A stretch of DNA of 64,000 bases from Oscillospiraceae bacterium (GCA_031262405.1 JAISHS010000028.1:1-64000); one strand, 5' to 3'; counted from the stretch's first letter, positions 28,047 through 39,496 are shown. Notes: generated from the sequence alone by a model not told the origin. Numbers and translations: made by a program.

Positions 28047-31000
28047 TTAATCGAAGTAAAATTTCGCCGACTCAAAGAGCGGCAGCTCAAAGCGTCCGGG
28101 CACATTCTTATACAGCCCCGCGCCCACGCGCTCGGAGTGCCCCATCTTGCCGAACACCCGCCCGTCCGGCGAGAGAAGTCCCTCAATCCCGAAAATACTT
28201 CCGTTGGGGTTAAACTGAATGTCGCCCGAGACTTTTCCCTCGTCGTCCACATACTGCGTCGCGACCTGCCCGTTTTCAAATAACCCGCGTGCTAAGCTCT
28301 CATCCGCGAGAAAACGCCCCTCGCCGTGAGAGATGGCAACGGTATAAATCTCCCCCAGCTCGGCCTTGAGAAGCCACGGAGAAGCGCAGCTAATTAGCTT
28401 CGTGCGCACGAGCTTGGACTGGTGCCGCGCAATGGTGTTGAAGCTGAGCGTCGGCGAGGCCTCCTCCGGCTCGGTAATCCGACCATAGGGCACAAGCCCG
28501 AGCTTGATGAGCGCCTGAAAACCGTTGCAGATGCCCAGCATTAGCCCCTCGCGCTTTTCCAAAAGCTCCATTGTCGCCTCACGCAGAGCCGCGCTGCGGA
28601 AAAAGGCCGTAATGAGCTTCGCGCTGCCGTCCGGCTCGTCGCCGCCGGAAAAGCCGCCGGGCAGAACGATCAGCTGACTGCTTGAAATTTTCTTCGCGAA
28701 GATCTCGACAGACTCCGCGACCGCGCCTGCCGTGAGGTTTCTAATTACAAAGCACTCCGCCTCTATCCCGGCCCTCTCCAGAGCCTTTGCCGTGTCATAT
28801 TCGCAGTTCGTGCCGGGAAAAACCGGAATGAGCGCCTTTGGCTTGCCAAAGCCGACCGCTCTGCTCTTCAAAATCTCCGGCGTCTTGAACATCTTCGGCA
28901 CAAATATCGGCGCCTCATCCCCAACAACGTTGCAATGATAGACCGGCTCAAGCTTGCCCTCATATATGCGCTCAAGCTCCTCCATAGAAAGACTCTGCCC
29001 GCCGAAAACCAAGGCATGCTTATCCGTCGTGCGCCCGAGTAGTTTACCCACCGCAGAACCGTCAGTGATTTCAAGAATAAAACTGCCGTAATTATAGGAA
29101 AACAGCTCGTCTAAGCTAACGCCGCCGTCAGCCTCAAAGCCGAGACCATTACCCAGACACATCTTAAATATGCCCTCCGCCGCGCCGCCATAGGTGGGAG
29201 TCCAGACCGAAATAGCCGCGCCCGAGCGGATAAGCTGAGTCACGGTCTCGAAGGTACTCAGCAGCGACGCCTCCTCCGGCAGACCGCTATCGTCGCACTC
29301 CGGCGAGAGCAGATAAACCCGGCTGCCCGCGCTCTTAAACTCCGGAGAGACGACGTCGGAGATTTTCCCGGTGGTAACAGCGAAGGAGATTAGCGTCGGC
29401 GGCACATCCAGAGCCTCGAAGCTGCCGCTCATAGAGTCCTTTCCGCCGATTGCCGCCACGCCGAGCCCCAGCTGAGCCCTAAACGCGCCGAGCAGCGCCG
29501 AGAGGGGCTTGCCCCAGCGGGCGGGATCCTTTAGGGGCTTTTCAAAATACTCTTGAAAGCTAAGATAGACGTCCTCGAAGCTAGCCCCGCTTGCCACCAG
29601 CTTCGCGCAGGACTCGACCACCGCGAGATAGGCCCCCGCATAGGGGTCACTTCTGCTGATATAGGGGTTATAGCCAAAGCTCATGAAGGAGCAGTCCTGC
29701 GTGTCGCCGTGCTCAAGGCTTATCTTGTGCACCATGGCTTGAATGGGCGTGAGCTGTCTCTTACCGCCGAAGGGCATGAGAACAGTTCCCGCGCCGATTG
29801 TGGAGTCAAAGCGCTCCGAGAGCCCCCGCTTGGAGCAGACGTTCAAGTCGCCGAGAAGATTTTTTATACCCTCCTCAAAGTCGGTTGGCACAGCGCGTGA
29901 AAAATCTTCAGCAGCAGTTGGGGCAATGCTTATGTGGCGAGGTGCGCCGTTGGTGTCCAGAAACTCGCGTGAGATGTCCGCGACCGTCTGACCGTTCCAG
30001 CGCATGACGAGCCGGGGCTCCTTCGTAACCGTCGCGACTACAGTCGCCTCCAGATTTTCCTGCGCGGCTATATCGAGAAATTGGTTAACATAATCGCTTT
30101 CAACAACGACGGCCATGCGCTCCTGACTCTCGCTTATGGCAAGCTCAGTGCCGTCTAGGCCGGCATATTTCTTGGGCACCGCGTCAAGGGTGATGTCAAT
30201 GCCGTCGGCAATTTCGCCGATGGCGACGGCGACACCGCCCGCGCCGAAGTCGTTACAGCGTTTGATGAGCCTTAGCGCGTCCGACCTGCGAAACAGCCGC
30301 TGGAGCTTGCGCTCCTCGGGCGCGTTGCCCTTTTGAACCTCCGCGCCGCTGACGGTTAGGGAGCTGAGATTGTGCGCCTTAGAGGAACCCGTCGCCCCGC
30401 CGATGCCGTCGCGCCCGGTGCGCCCGCCGAGCAGAATGACCTTGTCCCCGTCGGCGGGCACTTCGCGGCGGACGTCTTCCCGCGCAACTGCGGCGATAAC
30501 CGCGCCGACCTCAAGGTGCTTCGCGGCATAGCCGGGGTGATAGAGCTCGTCAACAATTCCGGTGGCAAGGCCGAGCTGATTGCCATAGGAGCTATAGCCC
30601 GCTGCAGCCGTGCGCGCAATTTTCTTCTGCGGAAGCTTCCCGGGAAGAGTCTCCTCCGCCGGGGTAAGCGGGTCGGCGCAGCCGGTGACGCGCATCGCCG
30701 CATATACATAGCCGCGCCCGGAGAGGGGATCGCGAACCGCCCCGCCTATGCAGGTCGCCGCGCCGCCGAAGGGCTCAATCTCCGTCGGGTGATTGTGGGT
30801 CTCGTTCTTGAAGAGCAGCAGCCAGGGCTGCTTGCCCTCAGGCGTGTCCAGCTCAATATTAACGGTGCAGGCGTTGATCTCCTCGCTCTCGTCAAGTTTA
30901 CATAACTTTCCTTCCGCCTTGAGCCGCTTTGCCGCGATGGTAGCAATATCCATGAGCGTTATGGGCTTTGTCCGCCCGAGCGTTTTGCGTGTTGCTAGGT

Positions 31001-31745
31001 ATTCGTCCCAGGCGGCTTGGTGGAGGGAATCGGCAAAGCTAACGCCGTCGATTATTGTATTAAATGTAGTGTGGCGGCAGTGATCCGACCAATAGGTATC
31101 GAGCACCTTGATTTCAGTAATCGTCGGGTCGCGCCCCTCGCGCTTGAAATAATCTTGGCAGAAGAGCAAATCGCCCAGATCCATCGCCAGAGCGCGATCG
31201 GCGAGAAAAGCGTTCAGCCCCGCCTCCGACAAGTCGCAAAAGCCGAGAAGGGTCTCGACCGGCGGCGGCGCGTCAAAGTCGGTGGAAAGGGTTTCGAAGG
31301 TTTCAAGCAGAGCCTGCCGGCTCTCCACGGGGTTGATGCAGAAGTTTTTGATTCTTGTCAGCTCTTCCTTTGAGAGCTTACCGCCTAAAACATAGACCTT
31401 CGCCGTGCGCACGACCGGCCTCTCCCCCTGCGAGAGCAGAGCAATGCACTGCGCCGCGCTGTCCGAACGCTGGTCAAACTGTCCGGGCAAAAACTCCACG
31501 GCAAAAATCTCGCTACCCTCCGGCGTTTCCAGCGTGAAGAAAACGTCGTCCAATTGCGGCTCAGAAAAAACCGTCCCGCAGCTCTTCTCGAAAAGCGCGT
31601 CGTCCAGCCCCTCGACGTCGTAGCGGTTAATTATCCGAACCGAGCTCAAAGTACCCACGCCCAGAAAGCTTCGCGCCTCATCTAAAAGCGCTTTCGCCTC
31701 CTGCGCATACGCCGGCTTTTTCTCAACGTAAACTCTGCGTACCAT
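28047..31745 (-). CDS. purL: Phosphoribosylformylglycinamidine synthase (single-chain form with glutaminase domain)
   Basis: KNETHNHPTEIEPFGGAATCIGG, ...C-terminal FPGTNCEYDTA and LGICNGFQALIKLGL glutaminase; 1232 aa. Confidence 0.96.
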   Translation of the reverse strand: MVRRVYVEKKPAYAQEAKALLDEARSFLGVGTLSSVRIINRYDVEGLDDALFEKSCGTVFSEPQLDDVFFTLETPEGSEIFAVEFLPGQFDQRSDSAAQCIALLSQGERPVVRTAKVYVLGGKLSKEELTRIKNFCINPVESRQALLETFETLSTDFDAPPPVETLLGFCDLSEAGLNAFLADRALAMDLGDLLFCQDYFKREGRDPTITEIKVLDTYWSDHCRHTTFNTIIDGVSFADSLHQAAWDEYLATRKTLGRTKPITLMDIATIAAKRLKAEGKLCKLDESEEINACTVNIELDTPEGKQPWLLLFKNETHNHPTEIEPFGGAATCIGGAVRDPLSGRGYVYAAMRVTGCADPLTPAEETLPGKLPQKKIARTAAAGYSSYGNQLGLATGIVDELYHPGYAAKHLEVGAVIAAVAREDVRREVPADGDKVILLGGRTGRDGIGGATGSSKAHNLSSLTVSGAEVQKGNAPEERKLQRLFRRSDALRLIKRCNDFGAGGVAVAIGEIADGIDITLDAVPKKYAGLDGTELAISESQERMAVVVESDYVNQFLDIAAQENLEATVVATVTKEPRLVMRWNGQTVADISREFLDTNGAPRHISIAPTAAEDFSRAVPTDFEEGIKNLLGDLNVCSKRGLSERFDSTIGAGTVLMPFGGKRQLTPIQAMVHKISLEHGDTQDCSFMSFGYNPYISRSDPYAGAYLAVVESCAKLVASGASFEDVYLSFQEYFEKPLKDPARWGKPLSALLGAFRAQLGLGVAAIGGKDSMSGSFEALDVPPTLISFAVTTGKISDVVSPEFKSAGSRVYLLSPECDDSGLPEEASLLSTFETVTQLIRSGAAISVWTPTYGGAAEGIFKMCLGNGLGFEADGGVSLDELFSYNYGSFILEITDGSAVGKLLGRTTDKHALVFGGQSLSMEELERIYEGKLEPVYHCNVVGDEAPIFVPKMFKTPEILKSRAVGFGKPKALIPVFPGTNCEYDTAKALERAGIEAECFVIRNLTAGAVAESVEIFAKKISSSQLIVLPGGFSGGDEPDGSAKLITAFFRSAALREATMELLEKREGLMLGICNGFQALIKLGLVPYGRITEPEEASPTLSFNTIARHQSKLVRTKLISCASPWLLKAELGEIYTVAISHGEGRFLADESLARGLFENGQVATQYVDDEGKVSGDIQFNPNGSIFGIEGLLSPDGRVFGKMGHSERVGAGLYKNVPGRFELPLFESAKFYFD

Positions 31746-31750
31746 ATCTT

Positions 31751-33016
31751 CTAAGCCTCCAGCGCCTTTTTTCCGATATCCTTGCGGTAGAACGCGTTTT
31801 CAAAGTGAATCTGCCCTACGGCGGCATAGGCCTTGTCAATCGCCTCGGGCAAGGTGTCCGCCACCGCCGTCACACCGAGCACTCGACCCCCATTTGTGAG
31901 CAGTTTGCCCTCCTCGAGCCGCACACCGGCAAAAGAGACTTCCACACCACTACCTAAACACCCTCTACACCCTATCTCAAACCCCTTTAAATAGCTCTGC
32001 GGATACCCCTGCGACGCCATGATAATGCAGCAAGAAGCGCGATTTGAGACCGAAAAGGGGATTTTATCGAGGGTCTGATTGCGGGTAGCAATAATTATGT
32101 CAACTAAATCAGCCTCTAAAAGCGGCAGCACTGCCTGCGCCTCGGGGTCTCCGAAGCGGCAGTTGTATTCAATCACCTTCGGACCCTCTTTGGTTAACAT
32201 AAGACCGAAATAGAGACAGCCCTTAAAGGTTCGCCCCTCGGCATTCATGGCGTTAATCGTGGGAATAAATATAGTATCCATGCACAGCTTTGCAATCTCC
32301 GGCGTATAATAGGGGTTCGGCGCAATGACGCCCATGCCGCCCGTGTTCAGCCCCTCGTCGCCGTCGAGAGCGCGCTTGTGATCCATGCTCGAAGCCAGGG
32401 GGAGAATAGTCTTACCGTCGGTAAAGGCGAGGACTGTGACCTCAGGACCTTCGAGAAACTCCTCAATAACTATGGTATTACCGCTCTCTCCGAAGGCGCC
32501 GTCCTCCATCATAGATATTACAGCATTTTGGGCTTCTTCAAGCGTTTGCGCGATTATAACGCCCTTTCCGAGAGCCAGTCCGTCGGCTTTAATTACAATA
32601 GGCATTTTGGCAGTTTCAAGATAGCGTAAAGCCGCGTCCTTGTCGCTAAAAATCTCATATCCCGCCGTGGGAATGCCATATTTCTTCATGAGCGCCTTTG
32701 AGAAGGCCTTGCTGCCCTCAATAATGGCGGCCGCCTTATTCGGACCGAAACAGGGGATGCCCGCAGCCTCAAGCTCGTCCACCAGACCCATCACTAAGGG
32801 GTCGTCAGGCGCGACAAGAGCAAAGTCTACATAATTATTTTTTGCAAAGTCCGTGACGCCCTGTAAATCGGTGGCTGAAATGTCAACACAGGTTGCCTCA
32901 GAAGCCATTCCGCCGTTACCCGGAAGCGCACAAATTATGTCTACTTGTGGGCTCTCCCGCAGCTTCTTTACAAGCGCGTGTTCCCGTCCCCCGCCTCCGA
33001 CAAGCAAAATGTTCAT
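31751..33016 (-). CDS. purD: Phosphoribosylamine-glycine ligase
   Basis: MNILLVGGGGREHAL, FGDPEAQAVLPLL. Confidence 0.97.
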   Translation of the reverse strand: MNILLVGGGGREHALVKKLRESPQVDIICALPGNGGMASEATCVDISATDLQGVTDFAKNNYVDFALVAPDDPLVMGLVDELEAAGIPCFGPNKAAAIIEGSKAFSKALMKKYGIPTAGYEIFSDKDAALRYLETAKMPIVIKADGLALGKGVIIAQTLEEAQNAVISMMEDGAFGESGNTIVIEEFLEGPEVTVLAFTDGKTILPLASSMDHKRALDGDEGLNTGGMGVIAPNPYYTPEIAKLCMDTIFIPTINAMNAEGRTFKGCLYFGLMLTKEGPKVIEYNCRFGDPEAQAVLPLLEADLVDIIIATRNQTLDKIPFSVSNRASCCIIMASQGYPQSYLKGFEIGCRGCLGSGVEVSFAGVRLEEGKLLTNGGRVLGVTAVADTLPEAIDKAYAAVGQIHFENAFYRKDIGKKALEA

Positions 33017-33127
33017 AGACCCTCCAAATAATAATTATGTCAACTAGAAATAACCCTATAACTTATACAAAACAATTTTTTATTACCATTCACAAAACAA
33101 TATTATGTAAACAGCATACAGACGAGA

Positions 33128-34312
33128 TTAGTGGTGAAACAGTCTCGCGCCGGTAAAAGCCATTGCAATTGACAGCTCATTGCACTTAGAAATTATGTCA
33201 ACGTCTCTGACGCTGCCGCCCGGCTGCGCAATATAGCTTACTCCGCTTCTCGCCGCACGTATAATATTGTCGTCAAAGGGGAAGAAGGCGTCGCTTCCAA
33301 GGCTGACACCGCAATGCTTTGAGAGCTCCTCGCGCTTCTCGTCCGCTGAAAATTCCTGCGGCTTAGATTTGAAGAACTTCTGCCAAACGCCGTCCCTCAA
33401 AACGTCATCAGAGTCAGAACTTATGTAAACATCAATCGCATTGTCGCGCTCCGCCCGACCCAAGCAGTCCAAAAACGGCAGCTCCAAAACCCTCTCGCTC
33501 TGCCTCAAAAACCAGTTGTCCGCCTTCCCCCCGGCAAGCCTTGTGCAGTGGATTCGGCTCTGCTGTCCAGCCCCCACCCCGATGGCCTGTCCGTCGTAAG
33601 AATAGCACACGGAGTTGGACTGGGTGTATTTCAGGGTTATCAATGAAACTATAAGATCACGTACCGCAAAATCGGGAAAAGAGCTTAAATCAGTAACAAT
33701 ATTGGTCAATAGAGAAGAATCGATTTTTACGTTATTTCGGCCTTGCTCAAAAGAAACGCCGTAGATTTGCTTGATTTCGATCTCGTTTGGGTGGTAGTTT
33801 GGGTGTACTTTAAGTATGTTATAGGTACCTTTTTTCTTGCTTTGGAGTATGTTTAGGGCGTCCGCTGTGTAGCCCGGCGCGATTATGCCATCTGAAACCT
33901 CGGGTTTTATGACTTTTGCCGTGGTTTCGTCACATATATCAGACAGGGCGATCCAATCCCCGAAGCTGCTCATGCGATCCGCGCCGCGCGCTCTGGCATA
34001 GGCGCAGGCGAGGGGGGAGTCATCCAACCCTTCAATATTGTCAATAAATAGCGCTCTTTTTAAGTATTCCGGAAGCTTTAAGCCCACTGCGGCACCGGCT
34101 GGGGAGACGTGCTTGAAGCTCGCGGCGGCGGGAAGACCCGTTGCTGTACAAAGCTCCTGCACAAGCTGCCAGCTGTTGAGCGCGTCGAGCAGATTTATGT
34201 AACCCGGCCTGCCGTTGAGCACCTCAAAGGGCAGGTCAGATGAGTCCGCCATGAAGACTCTTGCGGGCTTTTGATTCGGGTTGCAGCCGTATTTAAGTTC
34301 GTATTCTTTCAT
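33128..34312 (-). CDS. purH: AICAR transformylase (PurH transformylase domain only, no IMP cyclohydrolase domain)
   Basis: LKYGCNPNQKPARVF, SFKHVSPAGAAV, VGAGQQSRIHCTRLAG; lacks the N-terminal MGS-like cyclohydrolase domain. Confidence 0.92.
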   Translation of the reverse strand: MKEYELKYGCNPNQKPARVFMADSSDLPFEVLNGRPGYINLLDALNSWQLVQELCTATGLPAAASFKHVSPAGAAVGLKLPEYLKRALFIDNIEGLDDSPLACAYARARGADRMSSFGDWIALSDICDETTAKVIKPEVSDGIIAPGYTADALNILQSKKKGTYNILKVHPNYHPNEIEIKQIYGVSFEQGRNNVKIDSSLLTNIVTDLSSFPDFAVRDLIVSLITLKYTQSNSVCYSYDGQAIGVGAGQQSRIHCTRLAGGKADNWFLRQSERVLELPFLDCLGRAERDNAIDVYISSDSDDVLRDGVWQKFFKSKPQEFSADEKREELSKHCGVSLGSDAFFPFDDNIIRAARSGVSYIAQPGGSVRDVDIISKCNELSIAMAFTGARLFHH

Positions 34313-34416
34313 TTATACTGCCTTTCTGGTCTAAAAGATGAATAAAAGATTCAGTTATTCTTTCTAGTGCACTTACTGAGGAGACACTAAAAAATACCGA
34401 AATTGGTTATTTTCCC

Positions 34417-35127
34417 CTAAATATTCACATTCATGATGCGGGTTGTTTTGGCGCCGCTGTCTAAAGAAATATAGCTCACATAGAGGGCAAGACGCGCCGA
34501 GCCGCTCGAGCAGTCCCAAAGGGTTTTAGTAAATAGGTCAATATCGCCGTCGATGACTATCGGAACGGGCTCGCCCTTGAAGCTGGGGAGGGGGGTGCCG
34601 TCGGTCTCGTAGGTGTGGATGAAGTGGCCGAGACCGGGTGTAGAGGAGTAGGAGAAGAAGCCACGGTCGCACTCGCCGTTTGCCCCGCGACGAAGAATGC
34701 TCAGCTTATAGGAAAAATCCTTGTCCGTAAAGTCAATGAGTCCACTGATGCGCGGGGTGTAGTGCGGGCTGTCCGGCTCAAATTCACGTGTAGTCAGCGC
34801 CTGCTCAAAGCTCTCGCCGTGCGATATGAAGTCATAGATCGTGTCGGTCTGGTCGCCGTTGGAGATGATGATTTTGTTGTCGAGCCTGCGCACAGGGGTG
34901 TAGATAATGAGGCTCGGATCGGAGACCTTGGAGGGGTCGAAGGCCTGGGTGCGGACGCCGTCCTCAGTCTCGACAAAGACGCGGTTGCGGCTGTTTTCGC
35001 TGCGCCCCATGATGAAATAGGCGAAGACCGCCGAGCTGCCGTCGGGCGATTTTCCGATAAGGATTCCCCGGCCGGGATAGGGGTTATTTTTTAACAGCTT
35101 GTCTATGTGACGGGGTTCGTTTTCCAT
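34417..35127 (-). CDS. purO: PurO-type IMP cyclohydrolase (IMP_cyclohyd family)
   Basis: NPYPGRGILIGKSPDGSSAVFAYFIMGRSENSRNRVF; position in pur operon adjacent to monofunctional AICARFT. Confidence 0.85.
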   Translation of the reverse strand: MENEPRHIDKLLKNNPYPGRGILIGKSPDGSSAVFAYFIMGRSENSRNRVFVETEDGVRTQAFDPSKVSDPSLIIYTPVRRLDNKIIISNGDQTDTIYDFISHGESFEQALTTREFEPDSPHYTPRISGLIDFTDKDFSYKLSILRRGANGECDRGFFSYSSTPGLGHFIHTYETDGTPLPSFKGEPVPIVIDGDIDLFTKTLWDCSSGSARLALYVSYISLDSGAKTTRIMNVNI

Positions 35128-35177
35128 TGACCGGCGCCTCCAAAAATGAATTATTTAATAGAATAAACTTGTAAAGC

Positions 35178-35795
35178 TCAGCGGGGTTTTCCGGTGTTTA
35201 TAATGTCCTTTGCGGCAAGCTCCGCCGCCTTCGGGAGAATCTGCCACTCGGCCTGCTCCATGACGCGGCGTTGCAGGGTCTCGGGCGTGTCGCCGCGGAG
35301 GACTCGGACGGCCTTTTGCAGGATGATCTCGCCGCCGTCCGGAATTTCATTAACAAAATGCACGGTTGCACCGGTGACTTTGACGCCTTTCTCAAGCGCC
35401 GCCTCGTGGACACGCAGCCCGTAATAGTTCTTTCCGCAGAAGGACGGGATTAGCGAAGGGTGGATGTTTATGATACGGCGCGGCCATTTTTTGACAAAAT
35501 CGCCGGAGAGTATGGACAAAAAGCCCGCCATGACTATAAAGTCAATGTCGTTTTCAAGGAGTGCGGCTTGGAGCTTGTCCTCAAATTCCTCCTGGGATGC
35601 GCAGTCCTTTTTTGAGATTAAAAGGGCGGGAATGTTGTTCTCCCGTGCGCGCACCAAGGCATAGGCGTTCGGAGTGCCGGAGATTACGAGCGCAATTACT
35701 GCGCTTCTTATCTTGTCCGCCTTTTGCGCGTCAATGAGTGCCTGAAGATTCGTCCCGCCGCCGGAGACTAAAACCGCCATTCTGGCTTTCAGCAT
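35178..35795 (-). CDS. purN: Phosphoribosylglycinamide formyltransferase
   Basis: VLVSGGGTNLQALID, IINIHPSLIPSFCG, GATVHFVNEIPDGGEII. Confidence 0.95.
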   Translation of the reverse strand: MLKARMAVLVSGGGTNLQALIDAQKADKIRSAVIALVISGTPNAYALVRARENNIPALLISKKDCASQEEFEDKLQAALLENDIDFIVMAGFLSILSGDFVKKWPRRIINIHPSLIPSFCGKNYYGLRVHEAALEKGVKVTGATVHFVNEIPDGGEIILQKAVRVLRGDTPETLQRRVMEQAEWQILPKAAELAAKDIINTGKPR

Positions 35796-36823
35796 ATGAT
35801 TACACCCTCTTCGCCGCGTCCGATGCGTCCCATAATATAGGCGGCTTCGCCGCTCTCGCGCAGGACACTCAGCGCCTTGTCAGCCTCCTCGGGGGCTACT
35901 ACTACGCCCAGACCCACGCCCATGTTGAAGGTATTGAACATATCCCGCTCGGGGATACCTCCGAGCTTCGCGATGAGCTCGAAAACAGGGGGGATTATGA
36001 GGCTTTTTCGGTCAATTTCGGCGCACAGGCCGGAGGGCAGCGCGCGTGGTAAATTTTCAAAAAAGCCGCCGCCGGTTATGTGGGACACGCTCTTGACTGC
36101 AACGGCGTCCAAGAGTGCCAGCAGGGGGCGGACATAGATTTTCGTGGGGGTCAGGAGAGCTTCGCCCAGACTCGCGTCGCAAAGCTGCGCGACAGGAGCG
36201 GTGAGATCGGCATTTTCGACGTCGAAAACTCGGCGCACGAGAGAAAAGCCGTTGGAGTGAAGACCCGAGGAGGGCAGAGCGATTATGAGATCGCCCTCGC
36301 TCACGCGGGACTTATCCAGAATTTTGCTCTTATCCACAACGCCGACGGCAAAGCCCGCGAGGTCATATTCATCCTCGGCATAGAAGCCCGGCATTTCGGC
36401 GGTTTCGCCGCCGATGAGGGCACAGCCGGACTGCACGCAGCCCTCCGCGACTCCGGCGACGAGCTTTTCAATTTTCTCCGGTACGTTTTTTCCGCAGGCA
36501 ATATAGTCCAGAAAGAACAGCGGACGCGCCCCGCAGCATATAATGTCGTTTACGCACATCGCGACGCAGTCTATACCGACGGTGTCGTGTTTGTCCGTGA
36601 GGAAGGCGAGCTTGAGCTTCGTGCCGACGCCGTCCGTTCCGCTGACGAGTACGGGATTCGGGGTTTTGGATAAGTCCAGCTCGTATAAGCCGCCGAAGCC
36701 GCCGATGTTGCTCTCGCCGAAGGGCAGGGTTCGCGCGACGTGGCGGCGCATAAGCTCAACAGCCCTGTAACCGGCGGTGATGTCCACGCCGGAGGCCTTA
36801 TAGCTCTCAGAAAAGCTTGTCAT
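35789..36823 (-). CDS. purM: Phosphoribosylformylglycinamidine cyclo-ligase
   Basis: GGFGGLYELD, LVSGTDGVGTKLKLA, ALIGGETAEMPGFY. Confidence 0.97.
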   Translation of the reverse strand: MTSFSESYKASGVDITAGYRAVELMRRHVARTLPFGESNIGGFGGLYELDLSKTPNPVLVSGTDGVGTKLKLAFLTDKHDTVGIDCVAMCVNDIICCGARPLFFLDYIACGKNVPEKIEKLVAGVAEGCVQSGCALIGGETAEMPGFYAEDEYDLAGFAVGVVDKSKILDKSRVSEGDLIIALPSSGLHSNGFSLVRRVFDVENADLTAPVAQLCDASLGEALLTPTKIYVRPLLALLDAVAVKSVSHITGGGFFENLPRALPSGLCAEIDRKSLIIPPVFELIAKLGGIPERDMFNTFNMGVGLGVVVAPEEADKALSVLRESGEAAYIMGRIGRGEEGVIIC

Positions 36824-38259
36824 TCACCGGCGCTCCTTTCGCTGAGCTTTCTTTCAAAGCGGGATTTCTGCGGCTTCGCGGGCGTTTTTGTGGGATAGTC
36901 TCCCGAGAAGCAGGCGCGGCAAAAGCCGTGGGTGGCGTGGTTATCGGTCAGCTTTGTGACGTTCTCTACGCTCAGATAGCCGAGCGAGTCCGCACCGAGC
37001 ATCTTCGCGATCTCATCTACGCTGTTATGACAGGCGATGAGATTGTCGCGGCTGTCGATGTCCGTGCCGTAGTAGCAGGGATTTAAGAAGGGCGGCGCGG
37101 AGCTTCGCATATGGATTTCCGTCGCGCCCGCCTCGCGCAGAAGCCTCACGATTCTCTCGCTGGTTGTGCCGCGCACAATGGAGTCGTCAATCAAAACGAC
37201 TCGTTTTCCGGAAACGACCTCGGCGACGGGGTTGAGCTTTATTCTAACCTTGTCAACGCGGGAGGCCTGCCCGGGGCTTATGAAGGTGCGGGCGATATAG
37301 CGATTTTTGATGAGCCCGACGCCATAGGGGATGCCGCTCTGGCGCGAATAGCCGATTGCGGCGTCTATTCCGGAGTCGGGCACGCCGACGACAACGTCCG
37401 CCTGAACGGGGTGCTCGAGTGCCAGAAACGCCCCTGCTCGAAGCCTCGCGGAGTGGACGCTGCAGCCCTCAATAACCGAGTCCGGACGGGCGAAGTAGAT
37501 GTATTCAAAGACGCAGGTAGAGGGCTTTGCCTTCCCGCAGTGTTCACGCATGGAGCGCGGACCGTTTTTGTCGATTATCAGGATTTCGCCGGGCTCGAGA
37601 TCGCGCTCGAGCCGCGCACCGACGCTGTTTAAGGCGCAGCTCTCGGAGGCCACGACATAGTCGCCCTCGGCTGTTTTGCCGTAGCAGAGCGGGCGAAAGC
37701 CGTGCTCGTCACGCACAGCGATAAGCTTCGTAGGGGACATGATGACTAAGGAATAGGCTCCGACGAGCCGATTCATAGCGCGGTTGACCGCCTCCTCAAT
37801 CGAAGGCGCGCCAAGACGCTCCTTGGTGATTATATAGCTGATGACCTCGCTGTCCGTTGTGGTGTGGAAAATGCTGCCATTAAGCTCCAGCTCCTCGCGC
37901 AGCTCGGAGGAGTTGACGAGGTTTCCGTTGTGAGCCAGCGCCATGCAGCCCTTGATGTGGTTGATAACGAGAGGCTGGCTGTTCTGCCGACCGCTGTGGC
38001 CGGTCGTGCCGTAACGACAGTGGCCGACCGCCATGTTGCCCTCTCCAAGGCTTTGAAGTGAGGCGGGGGTAAAGACCTTTTCCACCAGACCGACGTCTTT
38101 GAAGAGGGTGAAAACACCGTCGTCATTTACCGCGATGCCGCAGCTCTCCTGCCCTCTGTGCTGGAGGGCGAAAAGCCCGTAATAGGCAGTTGTTGCAACG
38201 TCGCGTGTTTTCGGGGAAAACACGCCGAAGACTCCGCATTCCTCATGCAGGCTGCTCAT
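36820..38259 (-). CDS. purF: Amidophosphoribosyltransferase
   Basis: [10 protein letters not shown]-terminal Cys nucleophile region, [22 protein letters not shown] loop. Confidence 0.97.
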   Translation of the reverse strand: MSSLHEECGVFGVFSPKTRDVATTAYYGLFALQHRGQESCGIAVNDDGVFTLFKDVGLVEKVFTPASLQSLGEGNMAVGHCRYGTTGHSGRQNSQPLVINHIKGCMALAHNGNLVNSSELREELELNGSIFHTTTDSEVISYIITKERLGAPSIEEAVNRAMNRLVGAYSLVIMSPTKLIAVRDEHGFRPLCYGKTAEGDYVVASESCALNSVGARLERDLEPGEILIIDKNGPRSMREHCGKAKPSTCVFEYIYFARPDSVIEGCSVHSARLRAGAFLALEHPVQADVVVGVPDSGIDAAIGYSRQSGIPYGVGLIKNRYIARTFISPGQASRVDKVRIKLNPVAEVVSGKRVVLIDDSIVRGTTSERIVRLLREAGATEIHMRSSAPPFLNPCYYGTDIDSRDNLIACHNSVDEIAKMLGADSLGYLSVENVTKLTDNHATHGFCRACFSGDYPTKTPAKPQKSRFERKLSERSAGE

Positions 38260-38972
38260 ATCGTGTCCCCCAAAAGGCGGCGCATTACTTCATTATAGGC
38301 ATCCTCCACCCCGCCGAGATCGCGGCGGAAGCGGTCCTTGTCAAGCTTCTCGTGGGTGTTAACATCCCAGAAGCGGCAGGTGTCGGGGCTGATTTCGTCG
38401 GCAAGGACGATAGTGCCGTCGGATAGGCGGCCGAACTCGAGCTTGAAGTCCACAAGCTCGATGTCGTGCTCGAGCAGGAAGGTCTTAAGGATGTCGTTGA
38501 CCTTGAAGGCATAGTTCTTGATGAGGGCGATTTCGTCAACACTTGCGAGGTTCAGCGCCAGAGCGTGATAGTCGTTCATCAGCGGATCGCCCAGCTCGTC
38601 GTTTTTATAGGAAAACTCTATGGTCGGGCTTTGGAAAACGAGACCCTCCGCCACGCCGAAGCGCTTGGAGAAGCTGCCGGCGGCGATATTGCGGACGATG
38701 ACCTCCAGCGGGACGATGGTAACGCGCTTGACCAGAGTTTCGCGCTCGCCCAGCTCCTCGACAAGATGGGTGGGGACGCCTTCGGCTTCAAGCAGGCGCA
38801 TCAGGCGATTGGTTAGCCGATTGTTGATTACGCCCTTACCGAGGATTGTGCCCTTCTTTTCGCCGTTGAAGGCGGTCGCGTCGTCCTTGTAGGAGACTAT
38901 GCACAGTGTGTCGTCACTCGTTGCGAAGACCTTCTTTGCCTTGCCCTCATAGAGCTGCTTACCTTTTTCCAT
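38256..38972 (-). CDS. purC: SAICAR synthase
   Basis: [37 protein letters not shown]. Confidence 0.97.
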   Translation of the reverse strand: MEKGKQLYEGKAKKVFATSDDTLCIVSYKDDATAFNGEKKGTILGKGVINNRLTNRLMRLLEAEGVPTHLVEELGERETLVKRVTIVPLEVIVRNIAAGSFSKRFGVAEGLVFQSPTIEFSYKNDELGDPLMNDYHALALNLASVDEIALIKNYAFKVNDILKTFLLEHDIELVDFKLEFGRLSDGTIVLADEISPDTCRFWDVNTHEKLDKDRFRRDLGGVEDAYNEVMRRLLGDTI

Positions 38973-39001
38973 TTGAACCTCCGATTTTTTGGGAACCTCT
39001 G

Positions 39002-39496
39002 TTATTTGCCGAACTTTTCTTCAAGTTCGCGGTTTGCACTCAAGACCTTTTCCCGCGCGGTCGTTCGGGTCTCATCAAGCTTGTCCGCAAGGGAGCCGTC
39101 ATATACCGCGAGGATTTCCGCAGCGAGCAGGGCTGCATTCTCCGCGCCGTCAATCGCAACGGTCGCGACGGGGATACCGGAGGGCATTTGAACCGTCGAG
39201 AGCAGGGCGTCCAAACCGTCCAGAGTCTTGGACGAGACGGGGATGCCGATAATCGGCAGGGTTGTGTTCGCGGCGAGCGCGCCCGCGAGATGGGCGGCCT
39301 TTCCGGCGGCGGCGATTATCACGCCGAAGCCATTATCCCGAGCGGTTTTGGAGAATGCGGCAGAAGCCTCCGGCGTTCTGTGCGCCGAGAAAACGTGCAC
39401 CTCATAGGGCAGACCAAGTGAGTCGAGCTTGTCCAGCGCTTTTTGAACGACGGGCAGGTCGCTGGCGCTGCCCATTATGACCGCGACTTTTTTCAT
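39002..39496 (-). CDS. purE: 5-(carboxyamino)imidazole ribonucleotide mutase
   Basis: [38 protein letters not shown]. Confidence 0.96.
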   Translation of the reverse strand: MKKVAVIMGSASDLPVVQKALDKLDSLGLPYEVHVFSAHRTPEASAAFSKTARDNGFGVIIAAAGKAAHLAGALAANTTLPIIGIPVSSKTLDGLDALLSTVQMPSGIPVATVAIDGAENAALLAAEILAVYDGSLADKLDETRTTAREKVLSANRELEEKFGK

